NCBI GenBank assembly: GCA_010015655.1
Contig: ML976734.1
Span: 96,023-160,022 of the forward strand
Origin: Bimuria novae-zelandiae CBS 107.79
Taxonomy: Eukaryota > Ascomycota > Dothideomycetes > Pleosporales > Didymosphaeriaceae
Length of the DNA: 64,000 bases
Reading direction: 5' to 3'
Part shown: in pieces, positions 13,072-23,981 of the stretch
Layout of the letters: every line of letters starts with the position of its first letter
Numbering within the stretch: the first letter of the stretch is position 1
The notes under the pieces: generated by a model
What the model saw: only the letters and a program-made list of their open reading frames with translations
What the model was told of the DNA's origin: nothing
Databases searched by the model: none
Program-made: the position numbers and the translations under genes

Positions 13072-16000
13072 ATGAGAAACATGAGTAGCAATCCCAACAG
13101 AGCATGTGTCAAATTGACTCCGAGTCTGTGGGCATTGATCAAGAACTTCCGCGCCTCCTGTTTAGCTGAGGGATGCGGCCGTATCGGTGACAGAGAGAAA
13201 CAGGACGGTAATTTGGAGTGCACAATCAGCTGTAATGGACGTTTCAAAACCGCCAGTGATCTGTTTCGGCACGAACAGGTTGTCTTCCCACAGCAATTCT
13301 ACTATTGCATGAGATGTGGAGACCTCGACAATGCATCGATAAAGGATCCTCTCTTCACCCGCCGTGATAAGATGCGAGATCACAACAAGAAAGTCCATCA
13401 ACAATCAATCCCTTTGATTGATTGCAAGGTCCCAATCCCACGGAATCGATTTTCCTTCCCCACAAGTTGTGGATTGTGCCTCCACGTGAGGCATAATAGT
13501 TGGGATGAAAGAAAAAAACACGTTCTGTGGCACTACCAGAGGGGAGATACTATCCCAAAATACCTATCCAGACGAACATCCGGGCGAGCGGAGAATGTGA
13601 ATATTTCAGACGATGAAGATGGCGACGACGGTGATGATGATGGTAATCAAGATAATAACAGTGAGAACGGCGATGACGACGGCAGTGGGACAGAGGGGAA
13701 CAACGACCAACAAAATAATGATTCAAGTACCGAAAAACCCCCGCATTCTCGTGATCACGACCCGAACAACGGCCCTGATGATCATGGAGGGCATTTTGAA
13801 GATCCTTCTGATGTCTTTGACTGGAACTCATACAACTTCCATGGATTGACTACGAGGATTGATCTCGTTCCCATCGACGACCATTCTGTCACGCTGTGTG
13901 ATTCTCTGGAACGCCAACAGCATTTTATCCGCTGGAAAGAGCGAGTAAATCAAAAAGGCGGTACTAGCTCCGTCTTCAAAGTTGAACCGCTGGTGAACAA
14001 TATGATCTCCACATCCGAAGACTGTACCTCGCTAGTGGTGAAACAGTACTCTAGCGGGAATCGCGACTTTTTCGAAAGCGAGGTACAAGCCTATTCGTAC
14101 CTGGGACAACACGAACAAGTTCTCAGGTGCTTTGGATCGTTTGTACTTGAAGATCAAACTGGTGCGCGTACATACAATCTTCTTCTCGAGAGCGGACAAC
14201 ATGATCTCGGAGAGTATTTTGATGATTTCTATCCGCCAACAAACGCCAGTGAGACGTTATCTTTCTGGAAACCTATTTTGGATATCCACAAAGCTATTGG
14301 ACACATCCACGACAACGCGAATTCCTTCGGCTGGCATGCAGACCTGAAACCAGACAATATAATTTGCGTCAATGGCGTATGGAAGCTCGCTGACTTTGGA
14401 ATGTCAAAGTTCATTTCACGACATCTTGGGAGACCTAGCAAGGAGATCATGCGTGGCGGAACGGCGAGATATGGTGGGTGATTCATACTTTGGAGCGGAG
14501 CGGTACAGATTAGCTAACATCAGTAGGCGCACCCGAGTGCCACGTATCTCCATTTGATAGTACCCCGGCACCAGTGTCTCGATCAATCGACTTGTGGTCG
14601 TTTGGGTGTGTGTTATCGGTGGCAGCCACTTGGGCTGTCCTCGGCTCTTCAGGTTACCAGCGATACCGAGAGGAGCTCGACAAAAACCGACCTAATAGCG
14701 CAACTACGGCGAAGGGTGCCTTCCATGACGGCTCCCAGGTGCGAGGAACTGTGAAAGTCTGGCATGAAAAGCTACGATCCTGTGTACCAAGCTTTGACGA
14801 TTTGACCGGCAAAGTCCTTGATCTTGTCGATAACCATCTCTTGAAAGTCGATCCAGCCCTGCGATATACATCCAACGCTCTGTGCGATCATATAGACACA
14901 CTTCTTGGGGTTAAGCACGTGTTCTACGAGGGAGGGTCACCTCGGGACACGGTACCTCCTGACTGGGAAAAGATGGGTCTTTCGGCCTCAAATGAAGACG
15001 AACCGAAAAGCTGCCTCGGTCGTCAGCCCCAAGACTTTTGGTATTGTCAAGATTATAGCGACCCCAACCGTCAGCCCGCACTGGGCTCGGACTGCACTGT
15101 GGTAGCTAAACCTATTTTGATACCCTCACCCAAACGCCATGGTAGCAATGTTGGTCAAGATATGGATACGGCGAATCGATATCGCCATACTGGAACTTCC
15201 GCAGCCCTCGAAAGCACTAGAGTATGGGAAAAGAACGAGCATGAGTGGATTGAGGATCGCATCCGCGAGAACCAAGCATGTCGCAGAGGGCGACATAAAG
15301 CTGATACTCACAGTGCGCTCAAAATTTCCGGCCAGGAATCTCCAGATCAACAGTCACCTAATATTGTTGATTGGGGCCGAAATGACCACTTGAATGAGCG
15401 AACTGAGGCCATTGTCCCCATTGAGACAGAAGCTTTTGAATCGATAACTGCTTCTCCGGTACGTCTTCCACCCAAAGGGAACTTCTATTCCTCCTTTGGC
15501 TTCACCAACAGCGGGCCCACGGAACCAATCACAGAGCATGAAGAGTTGATACCACCGCAAACTCCTCGGAAATTCCACCGGCTAAGTCGCCGCCGGCCTG
15601 TTACCACAGATCGGAATTCTTTCCGGCAGAAGACAGTTGTGGGACCAGAGAAATCTCACGTTCGGGAACCATGGGTGGGCTCTAGATCCTGGGCGGCGGA
15701 CATGTTACTTTCTGCCACGAGCGTAGCCGGATGCACTGAGAGTTCTGAGGGTCCTCCCACAGCACCGGAATTTTGTGCTCATCCTGCTTCAATGGATGCG
15801 GTAACTCGGTGCATTGAATCAAAAAGAACGAACCCCTCGCAGCGAACTACTCGTGGACGCTTGGGTGCTCTCAAAGGTAAGATCATCAGCATAATAATAA
15901 TCTTATTACAAGAACTAATGTCGTCTAGGAAGAGATCAATTTTTTTTTGATTGACCATTCGTCGTCCATGAAGTATGCCTGGCCCGAAATTAAGAATCTT

Positions 16001-16441
16001 TTCTCGGAGATAGGACATCTTGTAAGACAGCGGGATCCTGATGGCATAGAGATCGGCTTCACCAGCGACGCTCAGTTTAAATCGAAAAGCAAGTCCCCGC
16101 AATCAAGAATCGTCCTTGATTACCGCCCTGTCCAGGAAGGAAATCCGAAATCACTGCAATCCGAAGCCTCAGACGGGCCTAGGTGGTTCGCGAGAGACTG
16201 GACACCCGCTGCGCCACCTTTTGCTCCTCCAGGTGTTGTGATTGGAGGCATGGGCAACGACTCGAGGCATTCTAGTTTTCGCATTATCGTATGCCTCGTA
16301 GGGGCTGACATAGCCACCGAATCTCTTGGCCAGAGTCGCTACACTCCACGGTCGGAAACGCTCGGGAGGAGATTTTCGGCATCACGGACAGGGCAGTATG
16401 CATCAAGCGAGAATGATCGGAAGAGGCGGCGCATCGCATGA
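13072..16441 (+). CDS. Zinc-finger / protein kinase / vWA-like domain protein
   Basis: Proposed exons 13072-14473, 14524-15876 and 15933-16441, about 1087 aa. N-terminal C2H2-like Cys/His clusters (YYCMRCGD...RDHNKKVH) are followed by an Asp/Asn/Gly-rich acidic linker. The kinase domain has the ATP-binding Lys in VVKQY, catalytic loop HADLKPDN, DFG in LADFGMSKF, then GTARYVGAPE and DLWSFGCV, formed only after removing a 50-nt intron (14474-14523, branch CTAAC). The C-terminal part reads FFLIDHSSSMK, the metal-ion-dependent DxSxS start of a von Willebrand A-like domain, and the protein ends in a basic KRRR patch. The second intron needs acceptor AAG at 15931-15932 to keep frame. The start could also be ATG 13081. 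Similar kinase-vWA fusions exist in filamentous ascomycetes; the substrate is unknown. Confidence 0.82.
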
Positions 16442-17794
16442 GTGCCATTTGGCCCGTTGGATCCGATGGTGCTCCACTGCGATATTTTGTCTTGTTTTTC
16501 GGCGTGGCGTTTGGGAGTCCTACTTACAATAAATTCTTTCTTACAATAGGCTATGTATGATCTATGACATCTCGGATGTATCCAGTGGTTTGCTTGCCAA
16601 TTCACGTTCCCCACCTTCTAAGCTTCATACCACATGCGCGAGACAGAAGCGTCATGATATTATGTGATTTGACGAGAAGTTTGGCGTTGAAGCACGGAAC
16701 CGTAGTTCGCGACGATTGCTTTGAGAAGACAAAACAAATCAACGCACAAGTCCCTGACACCTCCCTTCCCTCCTACATTCTCCAAACCCGTCCCCCAAGC
16801 AACGTCTTTGCGCCCATCCTGCATCGGCACATCCGCAGCTTCCGCGCGGACACCGGCCCCACCTCCAAAGTGGGCTGATAATCTTATCAGATGCAGAGTT
16901 TTCAGGGTCCGGGAACCCCGCATCCGCGCTGGATCACGCCATCTCCGAACCATCTCCGGATGTACCCGGTATAGGAACCTTGATTAGCCTTGTCCAACCG
17001 TACAACGTTCCGCGCGGGGCTTTCCGAGACGCGTAGCGGTGATTTAGAGATGTTCTTTGTGAGATGTATGCAGGCCTCGTGTGGCTTCCTTTTGCACGGG
17101 AGAATAAATACATGTTTGTGCATTCCACAGCTTGTAAAACAGCAAGATAGATTGGAATCACTCGCGCAATTGATGTTTGCATGCGCACAAGCAGAACAGA
17201 ATTTTTTTTGATCGGCCGTATCTCATATCAGGGTATATGCATAACAACGACACCAAAGTCAACGTCACTTTAAACATGCAGAGAAGTCATCCGCTGTAAA
17301 GGAATGTACAAAAAACACCCCAGCTCGTACAAATACAATCCGGAACCCAGGCTGAACCGCAACCTGAGGATCCGGGCCCGACCGCAACCACCACCTATGG
17401 CAACGTCAATTGGACAGTGCCTCTTCTCCAAGAGCCCACCGTCCCTCCCGGACGCGGCGCTGTCGTTTGTACAGGATCCTTGAGCAGTTTTTACTTATTA
17501 AGATGTGACTCATTTACTGCGCTTCCGCCCAAATGGCCCATGTCGGTGCCTTACATAGTGATGTGATCAGGTTGTCGTCACATTGATCAAATTGCCCTAC
17601 GTGGCATACTCTGGGCTCGTGTGGGGCGACTGGGTTTGTCGCTGGTACTCCTGGGCGATCCGTACAATGTCCGCGTTCTCGCCGTCTTCCTGTCGAGGTT
17701 GAATTGGCTTCAGCGTATTGCCCAAGGTAGCTATGATACCAGCGGTGTCAAGCTCGATAGCACTATAGCTGTCACAAGGTTAGCTTGTGTTGCC
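16442..17794. other. Convergent intergenic spacer, no supported gene
   Basis: Lies between the 3' ends of the kinase/vWA gene and hapX. Short open frames occur on both strands but lack recognisable domains, start context or splice signals. It contains a GATA-type inverted pair at 16875-16892 (CTGATAATCTTATCAG followed by AT). Confidence 0.6.
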
Positions 17795-19514
17795 CTAGAG
17801 GAGGAAACCAACGTCAAATGGAACGTACTTTCGCGAGTACCCATGCATCATAGCGTCGCGTCTAGCCTGTGATGATACTTGTCTGAGTGTGCTGATCCAG
17901 TCCATCTTGTCCGCGTCCATGGGGACACGACCGTCGAGAAGTTTGAACGCTTCGTTGCAGCCTATGGAAGACTTTGCACCATAAGGAGTGGAAGCGTCCG
18001 GAATGTGCGGCTCCATGGTGTCTAGCGCGCTGCTAATGCTCGAGGTTCGAGACCCTGGCGGCGGCAGGAACCCGTCGGTCTTGAGCTGGGCAACTCGCTG
18101 ACACCATGCCCGCTGCTTAGGATTACTCTGACAAGCATCGCAGCTGCCGGGGGCATTGATCTTAGCACCGTTAGAAGCCGAGACAAGGTCGTCTTGAAAC
18201 TGCAACGATTGGTCCCTGCACAAGCAATTAGAACCATCTGTGCAAAAACCGCATTTGGCATCTGACTCGCTACTGCCCTGGCCCATGAGGGATACAGCAG
18301 GCTCCTGCCTGCGCTTGGAAGAAAACTGGGCAGTGAAGTCGATCTCACGGTCGGCAAATGGATCAAGGTTCTGGAATGACATAGCCTTCATGGGAGTCGA
18401 AGCCTTTCGCGGGGGCGCTTGGATCGTAGGGACCGGAGCGGTGAAGGGGTTTGGCGTCTGGCAAAACTCAGTAATGCAGGCACATTCGCCGCCGGGCTTG
18501 CAACTGCCGCATCCCATATTCATAGATTTGGGCGAACTGTAGCCAGAGAACGACCCCATGAAAGAGCGCGTGGGTGAATGCGGCTGGGGGAAGTAGACAG
18601 GCTGCTGCTCGTTGTAGGGGTTGAGCGGATAGCTGGTCTCGCGCAGTCGTGTCTGGACCAGCTGGGCGTCCATGTGTGTGCTCCGCTCCTTCCAGTAGTC
18701 ACGCTCCTTGGTGGCGCGTTCCAAGGCCTGGCGCGCCTCCTCCAGCTGCCCCTGCACGCTGCTGAGGTCGGCGAGCAGACGGTGCTTCTCCGACAGCATC
18801 TCATTAAGCTCCTCCCTGTGTTTGCGGTTCGTCGTGTCGGCCTGCTCTTGCATCTCTTGGATCTTGGCGGCCTTTCGCGCGCGGAAGGCGCGCTGCGACT
18901 CGCGGTTCTGCGCCTTACGCTTCGAGGCCGGCTCGTCGGTGGCTGGCTTGCGGCCTGGCTTGGGGCGCGGCGGGACTACATAATTGCTACTCGTGGGCCC
19001 CGCGCTCAAGGGCGAGGCGCCGACTGGAGGTGCGGCCGTCGTGATGGGCGTAAAGCTGGCGTTGGGAGTCGGTATGATCGCTGTGACATGTCAGCGGGAT
19101 GCCCAATCGAAGTGGTGCCGCTCGTACCCTCGGCGGGTGCGTCGGACGGCTGCTGTAGTGCCATGCCAGGTGTGAAGGAAACACGGAACGCAGCAACTGC
19201 GCGAAAACGAGCTCACTGGGTGGGGCTTTCACAGTTTGCAACTCACCACGTGAGCTGGACGGCCCCCGCGGCTGGGCATTCGCAGGCGTCCTCGAAATCG
19301 GCGACGACGTTGGGCCAGGAGTGTTGCTGGAGCTACAAGGCGTCGCTGGGCGAGAGAGGCCGTCATTGGACATGCCGGGCACTCGATGCTGCAGGTAGTA
19401 GTAGATGCTCGGATCTGATAAGATATTGCGAGAATCAATGTCGGCCGATCTCGGATTTCGGCCTCTCTCCGGAGGCACTCGGCGGGCGTCTTCATCGCCC
19501 TCTATCGCTTGCAT
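17795..19514 (-). CDS. hapX: bZIP iron-homeostasis regulator HapX
   Basis: Proposed exons 19514-19247 and 19080-17795, about 517 aa; the 166-nt intron has GTGAGT and CACAG ends. The diagnostic CCAAT-binding-complex contact motif VPPRPKPGRKPATDEP directly precedes the bZIP basic region (KRKAQNRESQRAFRARKAAK), then a coiled coil. Downstream are cysteine-rich clusters characteristic of HapX: CGSCKPGGECAC, CGFCTDGSNCLC, GSCDACQSNPKQRAWC and a last CNEAFKLL. HapX binds the CBC to repress iron-consuming genes under starvation and activates iron storage in excess, sensing iron through these cysteines (family knowledge). An ATCTGATAA site lies in exon 1. Start chosen at the first in-frame ATG after an upstream TAG; an in-frame ATG also exists near 19370. 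Confidence 0.9.
19413..19421 (+). promoter_or_regulatory. ATCTGATAA, perfect match to the fungal siderophore GATA-factor (SreA/Urbs1) consensus
   Basis: The nonamer matches ATCWGATAA exactly. It falls inside hapX exon 1 as annotated, or in the 5' leader if translation starts at the downstream ATG near 19370. HapX genes are known targets of the GATA repressor SreA, so a site here is plausible, but a chance match cannot be excluded. Confidence 0.35.
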
Positions 19515-21816
19515 AGCCGCAAGCACCTTCTAACAAAACGCAAGGGCCACATGCGGATGTCCTGGCGCGGGAAAGAGTGCACGATGTATTTTAAGTAGCA
19601 AGCTCGAATCGAATCGAGCAGTGACAGCCGGAGAAGCGAACAGCTGCGCGGCCTGCTTTTTGTAATCTACGCACCACCAGCACAGCGGTCTCTTGATCTC
19701 TACAACCAGAACCAAAGAACGTTGCGTGCATATGTATGCTGGTCATGGGGAATAGTTCGAACCAGATCGCACCAAAACGAGCGGATGGGCAGCCATTGTT
19801 CGGTGGACTGATGACGAACAGATGCAAGCGCATTTTCTGTTTCTCAATGATGAACAGCTGAGCCTCCTCCAGACGTGGCTTGATATGACGCTCATCCCGT
19901 AAGGCTGGAACACTCGTCCTCTTTCTGGTCGTTTGGGGTGGCTAAAACATTTGGGGGTAGATTCAATGCTCGGTTCAGGAATTTTTTGCCTGGTTTAGTC
20001 CTGTGTTGTCCAATGGACACACCCGCCGTTTTCGCAAGCTGCTTCACCAGTCGTGCCGGTCGAGTTGCACCGCGACCCGGATTGATGGGTGGCGAGACTC
20101 CGCTCCCAAGACATGGGACCGAAGACGAGGCACACCATCCAGCAACAGCATGGTCAGGTGGTACGACGCATACTCATGTCACAACGCCTGCAGATGGATG
20201 CAACGACGCCTCCAGGTGGTCAGCAAGAAAGTCTCGTCACTGGCTGACGCTGAGCACATTTCAACATCTTGAAGACTAGCATCTTGTTGAACAAGGGACT
20301 TTTCTTCAACGGGGACGCGTGGGACGGACGAAGAGCGCGTTTACCGCATCCGCAATGTCAACGCGTCAATGCTGGTTATGAGTCCATGCGCAGGCAACCT
20401 GTGGGGGTGAGTGGCGCAAGCTTGTCCTGTTCTTGCGCTATGGGACGATACCCAACATACGAAGTCCGCAGACCAAAACAATGTTGTATCCCTCCATTTG
20501 AGGGGTTGAGTATGTATAATGCGCAACCAAGAAGGACGTGTTTCCTCAAAGCGGACTATTGCAGACAAGAGCTGGAGCTTGGCGGACATACCTACATGTA
20601 GGTATGCAGCTTCGTACTGACTCTGAGGTGCTCCGCCCAGCGCTCGGCTGGTATTACTCATCCAGAACGAGTGGTTCATTATCTCCACCTTACCCCACGT
20701 CTGTTTCCACGGAAACCCACTATCTTTGCGTTTAGAGGTAGGAGAGGGTCGGATCACGTGAAGCGCACGCACCCGTGGACTATTAATAAGAATACATGTC
20801 CTCTTCCAAGCTGATAAGGTAACATGGCGGCCCGTAAGCGAACCTCACGCATAAAATATCAGAGAAGATGCCATGTAAGTATAGTTGCCTAGATAGTATG
20901 CATCAATAAGTCTCAAGAACCCATTAAAAATATCGTTCGAAACGACCGATGCAGTGTACGAACATCCCCCACCATTCGAGTCCCAATGACTAAGGAGTCA
21001 TATTAAAAAGGATACTATGGGTCCAATAAATTTATAGCGGCCTTCGCCCATGGACAACAAATACACTACAAGAAAGTCCCCGGGGCCGGCTTGTTTCTGT
21101 GTGTTTCCGGGAGTTTCCAGAAACAAGAGCAACAAAAACTCCACCGCGGGGCGGCCGGATCCATCCAGACACCCGAAGCGAAGGGCTACTGAGGAGCAAG
21201 AAAAAGAAAACTAAGCGCAGATGGCATAGTTGCTCTCAACATAGTCCTTGCATGACTCCCGCTATCGGATATGGGCGAAGTGCTCAGGGTCTTTGCAATT
21301 CCCAAACGAAACTCACATTATCGCAAATAGATTCGTGGAAGGGATGTCGAAACAGGTCTCAATCAGCTACGCCTTCCCACGCTAAAGGACCTATCGCTAT
21401 ACCAGAGTTTTCATCAAACTGGGTAATTCACAGTAGTTACTAACTCTTATCGTTCGTTCGACATTCCTGGCGGGCACACACGATGACCTGGTCACCCTCT
21501 ACGTTAGGGATTCTACACGATGAAACGCAAAACCAGCTTTGGAAAATCTTCGCGGTCGTTGTAAACCCCTCGTCTAGAAGAGAAGCACATTGTTTTGCAG
21601 ACGTTCCTTCATGAACGAATTGTTCACAAATACATTGTGCACACCACCTCAGCCTTGGTCCATAAATCACTCATTCTTCGACCACAATGATTTCAGGCCA
21701 CGGCCTTAATAACACATCCTTTGCAGGTGAGACTGCGGGTTTTTCTCCCAGGTAGAAAGGGAAAAGACACCGCATGCTCTCTCTAACCTAGTAAGCTCAC
21801 AACAGCGCGCTGCTTT
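19515..21816. other. Upstream region of hapX and the disrupted kinase; no supported gene
   Basis: About 2.3 kb of GC-balanced DNA. Open frames up to about 140 codons exist on both strands (for example 20341-20772 minus) but overlap one another and show no domain, signal peptide or consistent codon pattern. CCAAT occurs near 20010 (GTCCAATGG), and CTGATAAGG near 20811. Probably a long regulatory spacer with untranslated leaders. Confidence 0.5.
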
Positions 21817-21891
21817 CCTGCTTTCTGGTTTCCTGCTTTCTGGTTTCCTGCTTTCTGGTTTCCTGCTTTCTGGTTTCCCGCTTTCTGTTTA
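21817..21891. repeat. 15-bp pyrimidine-rich tandem repeat before a start codon
   Basis: Four near-perfect copies and one diverged copy of CCTGCTTTCTGGTTT end 18 bp upstream of the ATG at 21910. CT-rich tracts are common near fungal transcription starts, so this array probably lies in the core promoter or 5' leader of the kinase gene. Confidence 0.9.
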
Positions 21892-22314
21892 CCTCTTCAC
21901 TTCGACAGAATGCCTTTTTGGATCTCTTTCTCACGAGCTGGCTCTCGTTCACAGTCTCGCTCTCGATCTCGCTCTCGATCTCCTGCCTACAACCTAACTG
22001 ACCTGCGTCAAGAATTCAACGCGAAGCGAAATCTCACTGCCGCCCACGCCGGCGCCATGAACCACGGCATTCTCCTCGTCCGCTCCCGCATCGACCACAA
22101 ACTCAACATCGAGAAGCGCGTCTCCCGCGCCGACATCCGCTCAGGTCATGCCCACCGCGAAGCACGCGCCATGCTACAGTGCTCCCACCCGCACATCATC
22201 CAGACCCACGGCGCCTCCCTCGACGCCACCGCCTACGGCTACGGCTCTATCTTCATGGAGCACTGCGCCCTCGGCTCCCTCGACGAGCTCATCTCGCGCT
22301 TCCACCCAGCGCTG

Positions 22315-23981
22315 CCAACGAATCGAACAGGATCCGAACAAGGTGCTTGTTCGTTCGTTCGGCCCACATACAAATGTTCGTTCGTTCGAGACGACTCGAA
22401 CAGGAGCATCTTCGAACAGTCTAACGAACGTTCGGCCGAACGTTCGTATAAAACTTTCCTAATTAGGAAGCAGGTTGGTGTTGTGGTTAAGAAACTAGCT
22501 ATTGTCCACTAGCTAGATGTTTTGGCCGGCATCCTTCTTGACGACGTGTTTTGACAACGCCGTGAGGTGACTCGATACGGCGTCTCTCGTGAGCCAGTTC
22601 TTCTGCAGTTGTAGAGCTTCGACGACGGCTGGCGATAATGAATTGCGATCGCACGTGATTGTTCTCCTAGCGGACGAGAAACACCGCTCGCAGTCGCATG
22701 AGGTGGCGTTGTTCCGGTTAAAAACACCGACTTACCGACGAAGTGCGCGACAACTCCAAGAAAGTCACATCTGTTCGGCGACGTCCACATATCGCAACTT
22801 ACTGAAATCCTACTTTCTGATTCGGCCAAAAGCTCCAAGATCTCCACCTTCCTCTCCGCCAGGCGCAATTCGACGTATTTAGAAAGCGTGGTGTGGCTTG
22901 CCGGCAGGGCGCGCAGCAACGGCGTTCGGTTCCATGTCAGTATGCCCCTCGTCGACGGATCCACACACATCTTAAAGCTCAGGTCGTTGACCATCACCCA
23001 GTCTACGTACGCCGACTGCAGCTCCTCTTCCTGCCAAAGATGATGAGAAACAGCGCTCGACGAGCCAGCAGTGGCATGTTGCCACGGAGTCTGCGGCTGC
23101 AGTGCCTCGGCGATTGGCAGCAAACCGGTATCTGGATCGACGCTGTGGACCTTCTTGAGATGCCGCTTGATATGAGCAGTACTGTCAACTACCCAGCAGT
23201 CTGGGACCTTACGCTGAGTGTGGCATGACTGACACAGAAACAGAATCGTCTTTTTCCCGTTCTCCTCAACGTACTCGAGCTCCGCGCCGTATCGCCAGAA
23301 CGATGCCAACTCCCGCTTGCCGAGCAATTGACCTCTGCCTTTAACCCTATACCCGACGCGCGACGAGTTGAGGAGACGTTTGCCTTGCCAGAGGCGGGTC
23401 CATACAATAGGAAAACGAGCTCCGGACGCTTGCAGCTCGCCGGGAAACTCATGCGTAGGAGCGATAGACTCCACTTCGGATGGCGAGTCATCCAAGCTCT
23501 CGAAGCTCTCCGCCATCGCCATGACAGCTGCCGTACGCGACCCGGCATGGTGATAGCTGTCAGATGCCAGCCGGGTTGACTGGGTTGACTGGGTCGACTG
23601 GGACGACTGCGAGCGGGTAACAAATTGATCCATGACAAGATACGCTCACGGCTGACGATGGGAAACAGTGGGAGGCACGTTGACGAGAAAACTCAGAGTT
23701 TTCTTCTCCTACAAGGACAACGTTGCACAAGGCAATATACGACAACGCCACGCGTAGCACAAGGCCAGCAGAACAAGGTAATACTCCACCAATTATAACA
23801 GAATCCCCATACTAAATCAATTAAACGTAGTCCCGAACAACCGAACAACCGAACGTTTGGCTCTAATAATGCGTTCGTTCGAAGCTCTGTTCGACTCACC
23901 ATGCCTGTTCGTTCGTTCGATCCAAAACACCAGAAAACGCCGTTCGGATCGATTGTTCGGATCGAACGTTCTGTTCGTTGG
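22315..23981 (-). mobile_element. hAT transposon with 8-bp target duplication, internally truncated
   Basis: Perfect 8-bp TSD CAGCGCTG at 22307-22314 and 23982-23989; termini begin CCAACGAA in inverted orientation. Subterminal regions are crowded with GTTCG/CGAAC motifs, as in other hAT elements, where they bind transposase. It is 1667 bp long and encodes only an N-terminal transposase portion. Base composition resembles neighbouring genes, with no obvious RIP, implying a recent or low-copy insertion. Confidence 0.93.
22509..23633 (-). CDS. Truncated hAT transposase with BED-type zinc finger
   Basis: Start ATG at 23633; 374 codons to a stop at 22509. The N-terminus is a Ser/Thr/Gln-rich run encoded by a short tandem repeat (about 23574-23611). 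A BED-like zinc finger follows (FLCQSCHTQRKVPDCW...HIKRHLKKVH), and later the RNase-H-fold first-Asp motif SCDMWTSPNRCDFLGVVAHF. After FVGK the sequence stops resembling hAT transposases; the catalytic remainder and the C-terminal dimerisation domain are missing, and the tail after that point looks out of frame. The element is therefore non-autonomous, but a DNA-binding fragment could still be made. Confidence 0.8.
   Translation of the reverse strand: MDQFVTRSQSSQSTQSTQSTRLASDSYHHAGSRTAAVMAMAESFESLDDSPSEVESIAPTHEFPGELQASGARFPIVWTRLWQGKRLLNSSRVGYRVKGRGQLLGKRELASFWRYGAELEYVEENGKKTILFLCQSCHTQRKVPDCWVVDSTAHIKRHLKKVHSVDPDTGLLPIAEALQPQTPWQHATAGSSSAVSHHLWQEEELQSAYVDWVMVNDLSFKMCVDPSTRGILTWNRTPLLRALPASHTTLSKYVELRLAERKVEILELLAESESRISVSCDMWTSPNRCDFLGVVAHFVGKSVFLTGTTPPHATASGVSRPLGEQSRAIAIHYRQPSSKLYNCRRTGSRETPYRVTSRRCQNTSSRRMPAKTSS

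Noticed and set aside
15929..15950. TAG acceptor at 15926-15928 for kinase/vWA intron 2
   Set aside because: It gives a frameshift and a stop after seven codons, whereas the acceptor at 15932 enters the vWA-like sequence in frame.
18578..19516. 312-codon plus-strand open frame opposite hapX
   Set aside because: Antisense shadow of the GC-rich bZIP coding sequence; no domain and no start context.
20341..20772. 143-codon minus-strand frame upstream of hapX
   Set aside because: No domain or signal and overlaps another frame on the opposite strand; could be chance.
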